Below, one piece after another: positions 17,520 to 27,879 of a stretch of 64,000 nucleotides of DNA. The notes under the pieces were generated by a model. That model had not been told where the DNA came from, searched no databases, and saw only the letters and a list, made by a program, of their open reading frames with translations. Numbering within the stretch: position 1 is the first letter of the stretch; the number at the start of each line of letters is the position of its first letter. Source of the DNA: Endozoicomonas arenosclerae (GTDB taxonomy: Bacteria > Pseudomonadota > Gammaproteobacteria > Pseudomonadales > Endozoicomonadaceae); NCBI RefSeq assembly GCF_001562015.1, contig NZ_LASA01000148.1:37662-101661 (forward strand), written 5' to 3'. The position numbers and the translations under genes were made by a program.

Positions 17520-18122
17520 ATGATCAAACTGACACGACGACAGTCTGAAATTCTCGACCTGATCAAATCCCATATTGATGAGACAGGTTTCCCACCTACC
17601 CGGGCAGAGATAGCCAAAACCTTTGGCTTCCGCTCCCCCAATGCCGCTGAAGAGCACCTGAGAGCCCTGGCCAGAAAAGGTGCTATTGAGATTACTCCAG
17701 GCGCTTCCCGCGGTATTCGTATTCCTGACAGCCAGCAAGACGGGCTTCCCATTATTGGCCAGGTAGCTGCCGGTAACCCCATCCTTGCCCAGGAACACAT
17801 TGAAGACCATCTGAATCTCAACCCCGGCTTCTTCAACCCTTCTGCTGACTTCCTGCTTCGGGTAAAAGGCATGAGCATGAAGAATATCGGTATTCTTGAT
17901 GGCGACCTTCTGGCTGTTCACAAAACAACGGACGTTCGTAATGGACAAGTGGTGGTTGCACGGATTGAAGATGAAGTGACAGTCAAACGTTTTGAGAAGC
18001 AGAAAAACAAAGTCCTGCTACACCCTGAAAACGAAGATTTTGACACCATTGTCGTTGACCTCACCCAGGACTTCTTTGCCATTGAAGGACTGAGCGTTGG
18101 AGTCATTCGCAACCAGTCATAG
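17520..18122 (+). CDS. lexA: SOS repressor LexA
   Basis: 200 residues. The N-terminal winged helix (1-65, with [24 protein letters not shown]) binds SOS boxes. The C-terminal S24-type domain holds the Ala84-Gly85 cleavage site in QVAAGNP and the Ser119/Lys156 dyad (GMSMKN; TVKRFEK), at the same positions as in Escherichia coli. RecA filaments trigger self-cleavage. Two LexA boxes precede the gene, so it is autoregulated. The ATG has no clear Shine-Dalgarno sequence. sulA follows 106 bp downstream on the same strand and probably shares the promoter. Confidence 0.98.
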   Translation: MIKLTRRQSEILDLIKSHIDETGFPPTRAEIAKTFGFRSPNAAEEHLRALARKGAIEITPGASRGIRIPDSQQDGLPIIGQVAAGNPILAQEHIEDHLNLNPGFFNPSADFLLRVKGMSMKNIGILDGDLLAVHKTTDVRNGQVVVARIEDEVTVKRFEKQKNKVLLHPENEDFDTIVVDLTQDFFAIEGLSVGVIRNQS

Positions 18123-18228
18123 TTCGTTACTGAGTCATTGATTATTATTTTACTGTAGTGAGCCAGGCCCAATCACACTTCATCGCTACGACCTTGTTGC
18201 GACTGGGCTTTGTCAGGAGGAAGGAGTC

Positions 18229-18726
18229 ATGCTGTACAGAACAAGCACTGAAAGGCACATTTTTTCATCCAGCTGCCTTCAGAAAAATACAGTTTGCATT
18301 AACCGCACTCACCTGAAAAAGAAGATCACACCTGTGGTCAAAAAAGAACCGGAAAGAGCCAGCATTAACGAGCTGATTCTCTCAGGCCAGCCATGGCAGG
18401 CAGAGCAACTTCTAACACCGATGCTCAACCAGTTATCAAACGACAGTGAACGCTGGTTGACCGTAATTCTGGCTGACAAGACCGATCAGAGAACCTTACA
18501 ATGGCTAAAGACCTGCGGACTTGATAACAGTAAAGTACAGATTTTCAGCTCTAACGACGTCAATCAGACTCTGGAGCTCACGCAGAAAGCACTCGCTTCA
18601 GGCACCAGCCACACTGTAATCAGTTGGCTGAGAGACCTGGACAAGAGATGGTTATCTAAGCTGGAAAACGCTGCTCGGAATGGACAGTGTCAAGGGCTTG
18701 CTATTCGCAGCAGGCAAGCAGCATGA
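18229..18726 (+). CDS. sulA: SOS cell-division inhibitor SulA
   Basis: 165 residues, a strong GGAGGAAGGAG ribosome site. The core from about 45 (ELILSGQPWQAEQLLTPML) to 160 (TVISWLRDLDKRW) matches the SulA family, which blocks FtsZ polymerisation during DNA damage. The N-terminal 40 residues are poorly conserved, as usual. No separate CTG-N10-CAG box is found in the gap after lexA; only an N8 variant is present near 18154. Induction therefore probably comes through lexA read-through, as in Pseudomonas lexA-sulA. Confidence 0.85.
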   Translation: MLYRTSTERHIFSSSCLQKNTVCINRTHLKKKITPVVKKEPERASINELILSGQPWQAEQLLTPMLNQLSNDSERWLTVILADKTDQRTLQWLKTCGLDNSKVQIFSSNDVNQTLELTQKALASGTSHTVISWLRDLDKRWLSKLENAARNGQCQGLAIRSRQAA

Positions 18727-18762
18727 ATGCCTACAGCGCGATCTAAAGCCCAGGAAAAAGAG

Positions 18763-19002
18763 TCAGTGCAGTACTCTGTTTTCAGGAATTTCTTCTTCAG
18801 ATTGCGGACGTGTGATTTCAGCAACTTCTTGCATGCCAGCATCAAACATGGCTTTAGCCACTTGCAGATGCTCTCCCTCAAGGTAAACCTTGGCCTCTTC
18901 AGAAAACTTCATGGTCAGCAGAGGCTCACCTTCTTCATCACTGCGTCGCAGAACAATCTCGCCTGTTGGAAGTTCCACAATTTCCAAAAACGATGCAGCC
19001 AT
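18763..19002 (-). CDS. Small conserved protein (SulA-TopA interval family)
   Basis: 79 residues from the ATG at 19002, preferred because homologs start at SFLEIVELP and a GGAA lies about 8 bases upstream. Compact acidic protein, no membrane segment. It matches the small hypothetical gene that lies between sulA and topA in Pseudomonas (SFLEIVELP-G-IVLRR--EEGEPL then FSEEAK-YL-G). Function is unknown in that family. It is convergent with sulA, with only 36 bp between their stops. Confidence 0.8.
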   Translation of the reverse strand: MAASFLEIVELPTGEIVLRRSDEEGEPLLTMKFSEEAKVYLEGEHLQVAKAMFDAGMQEVAEITRPQSEEEIPENRVLH

Positions 19003-19164
19003 ATTTCGTTCCATAAATAGCGTGTCAGAGAGGAGAAATTCTGCAGCATTGTGCTCGATGATGCAATAGGTCACTGCATTACGACAGAAAAGTCGTTAAA
19101 AGAACTGTTAAAAATGTGCTGTGTGCACCTGCTCAGGGGCAGGTACACAGCCAGATATCCTTGC

Positions 19165-19470
19165 TTATGCTTTCAAGGACAAGGCGAAATCAAGAACCTT
19201 AGCTCCATTCATAGTGCCATAGTCAACAGGACTGATTGATTCTACAGGCACTTCATACTCAGCCGCACGCTGCTTAAGGTCATTCAGCATGTATTTTACC
19301 TGAGGCCCAAGCAGAACCACGTCAAAACCGGCAACCTGCTCGTCGAAGTGAGTTGCGCCAAAAGCTTCGATCTCGACTTCCTTACCCTGACTTTCAGCCG
19401 CTTCACGCATCTTCTTAACCAGCATACTGGTAGACATACCTGCGGAGCAGCACAGCATAATTTTAGTCAT
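19165..19470 (-). CDS. Orphan PTS IIB component, lactose/cellobiose family
   Basis: 101 residues, full length for a stand-alone IIB. The phosphocysteine loop CCSAGMSTS is at 7-15, with the active Cys8. In the phosphotransferase system IIB accepts phosphate from IIA and passes it to a sugar bound to IIC. Neither IIA nor IIC is encoded anywhere in this window, so it is either served by distant genes or has a regulatory role. Good AGAGG ribosome site. Sits between the small conserved gene and the DUF6586-like gene, where Pseudomonas has no PTS gene. Confidence 0.9.
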   Translation of the reverse strand: MTKIMLCCSAGMSTSMLVKKMREAAESQGKEVEIEAFGATHFDEQVAGFDVVLLGPQVKYMLNDLKQRAAEYEVPVESISPVDYGTMNGAKVLDFALSLKA

Positions 19471-19814
19471 AGGATACCTCTAACAAATGGCAATCGCTTT
19501 AAAGAAACATTTGCAGAACTTCCAAAATGACACAGAAGCTCCAAAACCTTTCCACAAAGATTCAGTGTTTGAACAACTATAGCCAGAATATATCCCACAA
19601 AGGAATTAAATGTAACCGGTTTCAGTGGTACTGAATATCGAAATTGATCAGGTGTTGACCTTAATCAATAAATACTAATAACTGTTTGTCTGACTCAGAA
19701 CTATAGGTATAAAAGGAACTGAAGCATAATCGTGAGAAACTGAAGGACCCTTTAATCATGATCTCAGTGATAAGAGATCATGAACGTCTAATCCTGATAA
19801 AGAGTTTACAAACC
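19471..19814. other. Intergenic region, 344 bp
   Basis: Contains the IIB gene promoter side and an inverted repeat at 19756-19783. The rest is AT-rich with no ORF, tRNA or recognisable operator. Confidence 0.5.
19756..19783 (-). terminator. Hairpin downstream of DUF6586-like gene
   Basis: TCATGATCTC and GAGATCATGA form a perfect 10-bp stem with an 8-base loop. On the minus strand it is followed by only a short T pair, so termination is plausible but not certain. Confidence 0.45.
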
Positions 19815-20309
19815 TTACCACTCAAGATTGAAATTTCTGAAATGCCCCACCAGATCCTTGAGAGAACCAAGAAGGGCTCTGCCACTTTCAGGACTTTTGA
19901 CACCAGCAGTTGACTCACCGCCATCTGAAACGATCATTACAGTATTGATTCTACTCGGTGATGATTGGATATCATCATTCAGAACAGAAAGTTTGCTATG
20001 AGCCTGCTGTAAATGTGCCAACCAGCTGTCAGAGACTTCAAGCTGCTTCAACTGCTCAAGCTCCGACACACTCTCCTCTCGATCACTCATCAGCTTGCAG
20101 GCTTCTTCCAGAGTAATCAGGTGAGGAAGATTCAATCCATAAGGTGACAGTATTTCTGCCAGCATTGAACAATAAGCCTGATTGGCATGCATTAGAAAAG
20201 CCTCACGAAAGGCATCCTGTTCAAAGGATTCAGCCTTTTCCCAGGCATCCAGTTGCAAACGGGCATAGTGCAGTTTTTTGTTGGTATAGGAACGCCACTG
20301 CTCAGACAT
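19815..20309 (-). CDS. DUF6586-like protein upstream of sulA/downstream of topA
   Basis: 164 residues from the ATG at 20309 (GAGAA upstream). The start MSEQWRSYTNKKLHYARLQLDAWEKAE resembles the small helical protein encoded next to topA in Pseudomonas (DUF6586): a Tyr-Thr-Asn-(Q/K)-KL-(Y/H)-(F/Y)-A motif followed by helical repeats. Mostly alpha-helical, cytosolic, no catalytic signature. The C-terminal 40 residues are Ser/Gly-rich. Function unknown. It lies directly after the topA terminator, so it probably has its own promoter. Confidence 0.7.
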   Translation of the reverse strand: MSEQWRSYTNKKLHYARLQLDAWEKAESFEQDAFREAFLMHANQAYCSMLAEILSPYGLNLPHLITLEEACKLMSDREESVSELEQLKQLEVSDSWLAHLQQAHSKLSVLNDDIQSSPSRINTVMIVSDGGESTAGVKSPESGRALLGSLKDLVGHFRNFNLEW

Positions 20310-20324
20310 AGTATTTCTCATCAA

Positions 20325-20357
20325 TAAAAAAACCTTCACGGAAATCCGTGAAGGTTT
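20325..20357 (-). terminator. Rho-independent terminator of topA
   Basis: Perfect stem: AACCTTCACGG at 20331-20341 pairs with CCGTGAAGGTT, loop of 3-4 bases. On the minus strand the stem is followed by a run of T residues (20330-20325 region). Lies 15 bp after the topA stop. Confidence 0.85.
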
Positions 20358-20372
20358 TCAGGTAGATTCAGA

Positions 20373-23015
20373 TCAGGACTTCTTACGTTTCTTGGTGATT
20401 TTCTCTTCCCACTTGCCTTCCTGGAAGGTGGCACTCCATCCAGTGGCCTTGCCTTCTGACTCACTCATAACATACTGAGTTTTGGTCTTTCGGCTGAAAC
20501 GAATGATGGCTGGATTGCCATCAGGGTCCTGCCTGGGTGCATCCAGCAAATAATGGTACTTCGGATCAATGGCCGCCTGATGAGGAATTAATTCGCTCAC
20601 CTGCGGTGCTCTTGTTTCACGGTTCTTTGGAAACTGGCTTGCGGCCAGGAATAGCCCGGAAGCACCGTCACGCAAAATGTAGTGGTCCTCGACTTTCAGA
20701 CACTTGAGTTCTGGCATCGGAACCGGATCCATTTTGGGTGGAGCCGCTTCACCGCTCTTCAACAGCTTACGGGTGTTTTTACACTCACTGTTGGTACAAC
20801 CAAAGTATTTGCCAAAACGGCCAGACTTAAGCTGCATCTCAGAGCCGCACTTATCGCATTCAAGCACCGGGCCATCATAACCTTTGAGCTTAAACTGACC
20901 TTCTTCAACCTCATAACCGGAACAGTCAGGATTGTTACCACAGACATGAAGCTTGCGCTGTTCATCAATCAGATAACTTTCCATGGCCGTTGAACACTTG
21001 GGGCAACGGTGCATGGCACGCAGGGCATTCACCTCCGCGTTTTCGTCGTCTGCGTCTTCTACTTCCTCTCCCGGAACCAGGTTGATGGTACTTTTGCAAC
21101 GCTCTTTGGGTGGCAAAGCATACCCTGAGCAGCCCAGAAATACACCAGTACTGGCTGTACGAATCATCATGTCCCGACCACACTCCGGACATTTAATGTC
21201 CGTGGGTGAAGGGTCATTGGAACGCATGCCGTCGCTGTCGTCTTCAGCCTGCTCCAGCTTGTTGCTGAACTCGCTATAGAAATTGTCCAGAAGATCTTTC
21301 CAATTCTTGCCACCCTCGGCAACAACGTCGAGATTGGATTCCATATTGGCCGTGAAGTTGTAATCCATCAGGTCATGGAAGTTCTCAACCAATCGGTCTG
21401 TGACAATATCGCCCATCTTTTCTGCATAGAATCGACGGTTTTTAAGGGAGACATAGCCACGATCCTGAATTGTGGAAATGATCGACGCATATGTTGAAGG
21501 TCTGCCAATACCACGTTTTTCAAGCTCTTTAACCAAAGCTGCTTCACTGAAACGCGCAGGTGGCTTGGTGAACAGTTGCTTTGGATCGAGCTTTTTAAGA
21601 TCCAGAGGATCACCCTTTTCCAGAGCCGGCAAGATGATGTCTTCACCCTTCTTGGACATTGCAGACATCACACGGGTATAACCATCAAACTTAAGCGTTC
21701 TGCCTCTGGCTTTCAGGTCAAAGTCATCCACTCTGACGGTCAGGGAAGTACTGAGGTATTCAGCCGGCGTCATCTGACAGGCAACAAACTGGCGCCAGAT
21801 CAATTCGTAAAGACGTTCTGCATCTCGCTCCAAACCGGAAATAGAACCAGGCTCCGCATTGACACTGGAAGGACGAATCGCTTCGTGCGCCTCCTGAGCC
21901 CCTTCTTTACTGGAGTAACTGTTTGGTTTTTCAGGCAGATACCGGCTGCCGTATTGACCATCGATAAATTCTCGCGCATTCTCAACGGCTTCCTGACTCA
22001 AGTTGGTAGAGTCAGTACGCATATAAGTGATGTGGCCTGCCTCGTAGAGGCGCTGAGCCATCATCATGGTTTTCTTAACACTGAAACCCAATCGAGTACT
22101 GGCAGCCTGCTGCAGTGTTGAGGTAATAAAAGGTGCAGAAGGCTTGCTGCGGGTAGGTTTGTCTTCCCGGTCTGTCAGAGAATAATCAGCATTCTTCAGC
22201 TTCTCCAGAACAACATCCGTTGAAGCCTGACTGGTCGGCCGGAAAGCGCTTCCAGCTTCCTTGGCGACCTGGAAGCGAATCATTTCACCCCTGGCTGTGG
22301 CCAGATCTGCAAAAACTTCCCAGTACTCTTCCGGAATAAAGCTTCGTACTTCTCGCTCACGCTCTACGATCAGTTTCACTGCAACCGACTGTACCCGGCC
22401 TGCAGACAACCCTCGAGCAATCTTGGCCCAAAGCAGAGGTGAAACCATATAACCTACAACACGGTCCAGAAAACGTCTGGCCTGCTGGGCATTTACCCGA
22501 TCAATGTTAAGAATGCCAGGTTCCTTAAAGGCTTCCTGAATGGCGTTCTTGGTGATCTCATTAAACACTACCCTTCTATAGCGATCAGGTTCGCCACCAA
22601 TGGCTTCCTGAAGGTGCCAGGCGATGGCTTCCCCCTCACGGTCCAAGTCGGTCGCGAGATAGATAGTGTCAGCAGAAGCAGCAAGGCGGCGCAACTCATC
22701 CACCACCTTTTCCTTACCCGGCAGAATCTCGTAACGCGCTTTCCAGCCCTTTTCAGGGTTGATGCCCATTCTCTCGATCAGCTGCTCTTTGGCTTTGCGC
22801 TTCTTATGAATGATTTTCTGCTCAGGGGATAGCTTACGTGTCTCAGCAGCGGCCTTTGCCCGAGCTTTGGGATCCACAGGCTTCTTTGAGCCACCTGCGG
22901 TGGGCAGGTCACGGATATGACCAACACTGGACTTTACAATAAAGTCCTTGCCCAGATATTTGTTTATTGTCTTCGCCTTGGCAGGCGACTCGACGATAAC
23001 TAAAGATTTACCCAT
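20373..23015 (-). CDS. topA: DNA topoisomerase I
   Basis: 880 residues, type IA topoisomerase that relaxes negative supercoils. The TOPRIM domain is at 1-150 ([27 protein letters not shown]) and the active-site Tyr331 is in [13 protein letters not shown]. The C terminus (about 615-760) has three Cys4 zinc ribbons (CPECGRDM...CSGY...C; CPKCSTAM...[15 protein letters not shown]...CTNSEC). A basic tail ends KKRKKS. An insertion of Lys-rich sequence near 45-75 is typical of Pseudomonas-type TopA. A terminator follows the stop; the 532-bp gap upstream separates it from fadA. Confidence 0.98.
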   Translation of the reverse strand: MGKSLVIVESPAKAKTINKYLGKDFIVKSSVGHIRDLPTAGGSKKPVDPKARAKAAAETRKLSPEQKIIHKKRKAKEQLIERMGINPEKGWKARYEILPGKEKVVDELRRLAASADTIYLATDLDREGEAIAWHLQEAIGGEPDRYRRVVFNEITKNAIQEAFKEPGILNIDRVNAQQARRFLDRVVGYMVSPLLWAKIARGLSAGRVQSVAVKLIVEREREVRSFIPEEYWEVFADLATARGEMIRFQVAKEAGSAFRPTSQASTDVVLEKLKNADYSLTDREDKPTRSKPSAPFITSTLQQAASTRLGFSVKKTMMMAQRLYEAGHITYMRTDSTNLSQEAVENAREFIDGQYGSRYLPEKPNSYSSKEGAQEAHEAIRPSSVNAEPGSISGLERDAERLYELIWRQFVACQMTPAEYLSTSLTVRVDDFDLKARGRTLKFDGYTRVMSAMSKKGEDIILPALEKGDPLDLKKLDPKQLFTKPPARFSEAALVKELEKRGIGRPSTYASIISTIQDRGYVSLKNRRFYAEKMGDIVTDRLVENFHDLMDYNFTANMESNLDVVAEGGKNWKDLLDNFYSEFSNKLEQAEDDSDGMRSNDPSPTDIKCPECGRDMMIRTASTGVFLGCSGYALPPKERCKSTINLVPGEEVEDADDENAEVNALRAMHRCPKCSTAMESYLIDEQRKLHVCGNNPDCSGYEVEEGQFKLKGYDGPVLECDKCGSEMQLKSGRFGKYFGCTNSECKNTRKLLKSGEAAPPKMDPVPMPELKCLKVEDHYILRDGASGLFLAASQFPKNRETRAPQVSELIPHQAAIDPKYHYLLDAPRQDPDGNPAIIRFSRKTKTQYVMSESEGKATGWSATFQEGKWEEKITKKRKKS

Positions 23016-23547
23016 GCTACCTTACACGTCCTGTAATCAGCTCCATTGTTCCGGTCATGCTGATCAGCCTGTTAAAAAAGATCATAAAACAATCAGTGCT
23101 GTCTGCGACCTGAACAAGAAAGGTCGGGAATTGAAAATTGCTTCAATATATAAGGTCAAGAAAAACATCGGTCAAGGAAAACTCTGCAATGACATGAATT
23201 TTTTCTCGAACGACCCTCTTTTTTTATCGTTTCACAGCCACAATTATTAATCCAGCCAGTTATAAGCAATAATTTCCTTGAATATCAAAAGATTATTTAA
23301 TTCCTGTGAAGAAGCTCTGATTCAGGTAGTCGGCAGCATTGAGAAAAAAGTTGATTTTTACGCGACCGAATGGTCGATCAGGAAGCAAGAAAACGATTTA
23401 AATGAGGACAACAGATAAAAATACAAAACAGCAGAAATACCCCATCAAGATGATAGGGTGAAGTGCGTTCGAGTGCGAAACAGTAGTTCCATCTGGTGAG
23501 AGACACTCACCAGATGGAAAACAGTTCAAACTGTACAAATAATCAGA
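23016..23547. other. Intergenic region between topA and fadA, 532 bp
   Basis: AT-rich, no credible ORF. Holds the topA promoter side and, next to fadA, a perfect hairpin at 23487-23519. No RNA gene recognised. Confidence 0.5.
23487..23519 (-). terminator. Strong hairpin after fadBA
   Basis: TTCCATCTGGTGAG and CTCACCAGATGGAA make a perfect 14-bp stem with a 5-base loop, 29 bp after the fadA stop. No T tract on either strand, so it may be an RNA-stabilising 3' structure as much as a terminator. Confidence 0.55.
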
Positions 23548-24741
<1,194 letters not shown>

Positions 24742-24766
24742 TTAATCGTTATTGGCTCAGGGCTGT

Positions 24767-26920
24767 TTACGCGCCGTAAAACGTTTTGCCTTCGCGGGCC
24801 ATTTCACGCAGTTTTTCAGTTGGCTGATACAGCGGACTGATATGAGCGTACTGATCAGCCAGTTCAACAAACTTATCGAGACCTATGCTGTCGATATACT
24901 TGAGCGCACCACCACGGAAGATCGGGAAGCCAATACCGTTAAGCAGAGCCAGATCCGCTTCAGCTGCAGTATCAACAATGCCATCTTCCAGAGTGCGGAC
25001 GGTTTCCATGCACAGAGGAATCATCATACGGTCAATGATTTCCTGAGTTTCAAACTCGCGACGTTCACCTGAAACTTCAGCCAGCAGTTCATAGGAAGCT
25101 TCGTCCGCAACCTTCTTCGGCTTACCTTTTTTGTCCTGCTCGTACTTGTAGAAGCCAACATTGGTCTTCTGACCGTAACGACCGTTTTCGAACATGACAT
25201 CAATGGCACTCTTCCAGTCACGGGACATACGATCAGGGAAGCCATCTGCCATCACCTGCTCAGCGTGACAACCGGTATCAATGCCTACTACGTCCAACAG
25301 GTAAGCCGGACCCATAGGCCAGCCAAACTTCTCCATCACCTTGTCGACCTGCTGGAAATCAGCACCGTCTTTGACCAGAGAAGCAAAACCACCGAAGTAT
25401 GGGAACAGAACGCGGTTGACCAGGAAGCCGGGGCAGTCATTGACTACGATAGGCACTTTGCCCATCTTCTTGGCGTACTGCACAACAGTAGCCACAGTTT
25501 CTTCGCTGGTTTTTTCGCCACGAATGACTTCTACCAGAGGCATGGCATGAACCGGGTTGAAGAAGTGCATGCCACAGAATTTTTCAGGTCTTTTCAGATC
25601 TTTAGCCAGTTCTGTGATGGAAATGGTTGAAGTATTGGAAGCCAGAACAGCCTCTTCACTGACCTGATCTTCAGCTTCAGCCAGTACCGCTTTTTTGACT
25701 TTGACGTTTTCAACAACTGCTTCAACGACTACGTCAACATCACCGAATTCGCTGTACGACAGGGTTGGAACAATATGGTTCAGCACCTCACCCATTTTAA
25801 GAGGATCCATACGACCACGGGCTACACGCTTGGACAGAAGCTTGCTGGCTTCGTTCAGACCCAGATTCAGTCCATCCTGGGCGATATCTTTCATCAGGAT
25901 TGGAGTGCCCTTGTAGGCGGACTGGTAAGCAATACCTCCACCCATGATACCCGCACCCAATACAGCGGCTTTTTCTACCTTGCCGGCTTTCTTGGTGATC
26001 GTCTTGATCTTTTTCTTGAGCATCTGGTCATTCAGGAACAAACCTACCAGAACATCAGATTCAGGAGACTTGGCAAGCTTGATGAACCCTTCCGCTTCAA
26101 CTTTCAGAGCCTCATCACGCGTCAGTTCAGCGTGCTTTTTAATGGCTTTAACAGAAGCTACCGGAGCAGGCATATGAGGACCGGCTTGCTGCTTAACAAC
26201 AGCCATGGTGGTTTCAAAAACCATCAGGGACTCAAGCATGGGCAACTTCAGAGGAGAACGCTTTTCTTCTTTACGGGCATTAAAATCAAGTTCGCCGGCC
26301 AATGCACGTTTGATAATGGCAACGCCAGACTCAAGCAGCTTCTCAGGGGCAACTACGGCATCAACAGCACCTACTTTCAGTGCAGCTTCAGGTTTCTGTT
26401 CACGACCAGCAGCGATCCATTCAACCGCATTGTCAGCACCGATCAGACGTGGCAGACGGACAGTACCGCCCCAGCCAGGATAGATACCCAGTTTAACTTC
26501 AGGCAGGCCAACACCACCCTGATTGGACAGGACGCGATAATCGGCACACAGGCAGATTTCAAAACCGCCACCCAGTGCGCTGCCATTAATGGCAGCAACG
26601 GTAGGCATATCCAGATCTTCAAAGCTGGTGAAGACACGGTTAACGCCCATGACCATTTCCATCAGCTCACCTTCTTCCTGACGGAAAGTGGAAGTGAACT
26701 CCATGATATCGGCGCCGACAACGAAAATGCCTTCCTTGCCGCTGGTCAGCACTACACCTTTGATCGAACTATCAGCTTTAATGGCTTGAACAGCAGCATC
26801 CAGATCTTCAATGGCCAGACGGTTAAACTTGTTCACCGACTCGCCTTCCAGGTCAAACCTTAACTCAGCGATGCCGCTTTCAAGTGCCAGGACCTTGAAT
26901 GCCTTCCCCTGATATATCAT
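24767..26920 (-). CDS. fadB: Fatty oxidation complex alpha subunit FadB
   Basis: 717 residues from the ATG at 26920 ([22 protein letters not shown], with GGAGAGAG upstream). The longer upstream reading of 25 residues lacks homology. N-terminal enoyl-CoA hydratase/isomerase domain (oxyanion-hole region [11 protein letters not shown]), then a 3-hydroxyacyl-CoA dehydrogenase domain with the NAD-binding motif [14 protein letters not shown] and catalytic HFFNPVH. Multifunctional beta-oxidation enzyme acting with FadA. A PsrA-type operator sits about 160 bp upstream. Confidence 0.97.
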   Translation of the reverse strand: MIYQGKAFKVLALESGIAELRFDLEGESVNKFNRLAIEDLDAAVQAIKADSSIKGVVLTSGKEGIFVVGADIMEFTSTFRQEEGELMEMVMGVNRVFTSFEDLDMPTVAAINGSALGGGFEICLCADYRVLSNQGGVGLPEVKLGIYPGWGGTVRLPRLIGADNAVEWIAAGREQKPEAALKVGAVDAVVAPEKLLESGVAIIKRALAGELDFNARKEEKRSPLKLPMLESLMVFETTMAVVKQQAGPHMPAPVASVKAIKKHAELTRDEALKVEAEGFIKLAKSPESDVLVGLFLNDQMLKKKIKTITKKAGKVEKAAVLGAGIMGGGIAYQSAYKGTPILMKDIAQDGLNLGLNEASKLLSKRVARGRMDPLKMGEVLNHIVPTLSYSEFGDVDVVVEAVVENVKVKKAVLAEAEDQVSEEAVLASNTSTISITELAKDLKRPEKFCGMHFFNPVHAMPLVEVIRGEKTSEETVATVVQYAKKMGKVPIVVNDCPGFLVNRVLFPYFGGFASLVKDGADFQQVDKVMEKFGWPMGPAYLLDVVGIDTGCHAEQVMADGFPDRMSRDWKSAIDVMFENGRYGQKTNVGFYKYEQDKKGKPKKVADEASYELLAEVSGERREFETQEIIDRMMIPLCMETVRTLEDGIVDTAAEADLALLNGIGFPIFRGGALKYIDSIGLDKFVELADQYAHISPLYQPTEKLREMAREGKTFYGA

Positions 26921-27078
26921 TGATCTCTCTCCGGACGGATTGAATAAGATTGTTCTGAACACTGACGTCCGACTTCCATAAGTCCTGTCCTGCAATCTCT
27001 CAGACCTAAGCTTTCGAACTGAAACCTTAAGTACGACAGACCCCTTGTAATACTGTTATCAGACAGTGCCAGCCAGAA

Positions 27079-27096
27079 TTCATACAACCGTTTGAA
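27079..27096. promoter_or_regulatory. PsrA operator upstream of fadBA
   Basis: TTCATAC-AACC-GTTTGAA, same 7-4-7 architecture as the psrA operator at 17232, one mismatch between arms. Lies in the fadB-uspA divergent region and fits PsrA control of beta-oxidation. Confidence 0.7.
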
Positions 27097-27258
27097 TTTT
27101 TGTACTTACCTTCTTTGAATTCTCAATCAAAGTCAAGAAAATGAACACCAATATATCCGCAATAATACCGATTCAGATCAAAAAACCACCATAAATTTTC
27201 TTGGAGAATGTCGCTGACCACCATACAATGTGAGCGATTGGTCTATGATGCGTGCAAT

Positions 27259-27304
27259 CAGTCACAAATGCTCATTGCCATGCAACGGCTGGCATTTGCG
27301 ACTG
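27259..27304. repeat. Long inverted repeat upstream of uspA
   Basis: CAGTCACAAATGC at 27259-27271 and GCATTTGCGACTG at 27292-27304 match at 12 of 13 positions across a 20-base spacer that itself can fold. Located about 57 bp before uspA. No T tract. Could be an RNA structure or a regulator site. Confidence 0.45.
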
Positions 27305-27360
27305 AAAGATAAAATATCACCGATTGTTCACAATAAACTTTGGGAAGAGAGAGACAGTCT

Positions 27361-27807
27361 ATGAGTCAATATAACCATATTCTTGTTGCTATTGACCTGT
27401 CTGATGAAGCAGACGATGTGCTGGATAAGGCCAAGTCTCTTGCAGAAACCTATCAGGCCAGACTGACTCTGGTGCACGTGGTAGAACCCCTGAGCGTTGC
27501 CTATGGCAGCGATATCCCACTGGATCTGACTACCCTTCAGGATGAAATCACTCAACAGGCCAGAGAACGCATCTCACGCCTGGCTGACAGCATACATCTG
27601 GATAAAGGTGAACAGCATGTAGTCTATGGCCGTCCCGAACGGGAAGTGCATAGAATTGCGGAAGAGTCTGATGTCGATCTGATTGTGGTAGGCAGCCATG
27701 GACGTCATGGCCTGGCGCTGATACTAGGTTCAACCTCCACCAGCATCCTGCACGGGGCATGCTGTGATGTACTCGCCGTCAGAGTAGGAAAAAACGGTAA
27801 GAGTTAA
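27361..27807 (+). CDS. Universal stress protein UspA family
   Basis: 148 residues from the ATG at 27361 (AGAGAGA upstream). Single Usp domain, alpha/beta Rossmann-like. The ATP-binding motif G-2X-G-9X-G-(S/T) is present as GSHGRHGLALILGSTS, placing it in the nucleotide-binding UspFG-like group. Starts MSQYNHILVAIDLS. Acts in the cytosol in stress or stationary survival. It is divergent from fadB. Confidence 0.93.
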   Translation: MSQYNHILVAIDLSDEADDVLDKAKSLAETYQARLTLVHVVEPLSVAYGSDIPLDLTTLQDEITQQARERISRLADSIHLDKGEQHVVYGRPEREVHRIAEESDVDLIVVGSHGRHGLALILGSTSTSILHGACCDVLAVRVGKNGKS

Positions 27808-27816
27808 AACAGCCTG

Positions 27817-27872
27817 GAGTTAACAGTTGACAGTCAACAGAAATCAATCTGAAAGCTGCCGACTGTTAACTC
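27817..27872. repeat. Dispersed hairpin element, GTTAACAGT type, copy 1
   Basis: GAGTTAACAGT at 27817-27827 and ACTGTTAACTC at 27862-27872 are perfectly complementary, with inner TTGACAG/TGTCAA-like segments. It lies between convergent uspA and the ABC-F gene. A related copy is at 32212-32290. Confidence 0.6.
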
Positions 27873-27879
27873 ACCACGA

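Noticed and set aside
18150..18165. CTG-N8-CAG before sulA as a LexA box
   Set aside because: Spacer is two bases too short and GC-containing; not counted as an SOS box.
25775..26863. 362-codon open frame opposite fadB
   Set aside because: Lies entirely within fadB on the other strand; the fadB frame has clear homology and motifs, the other has none.
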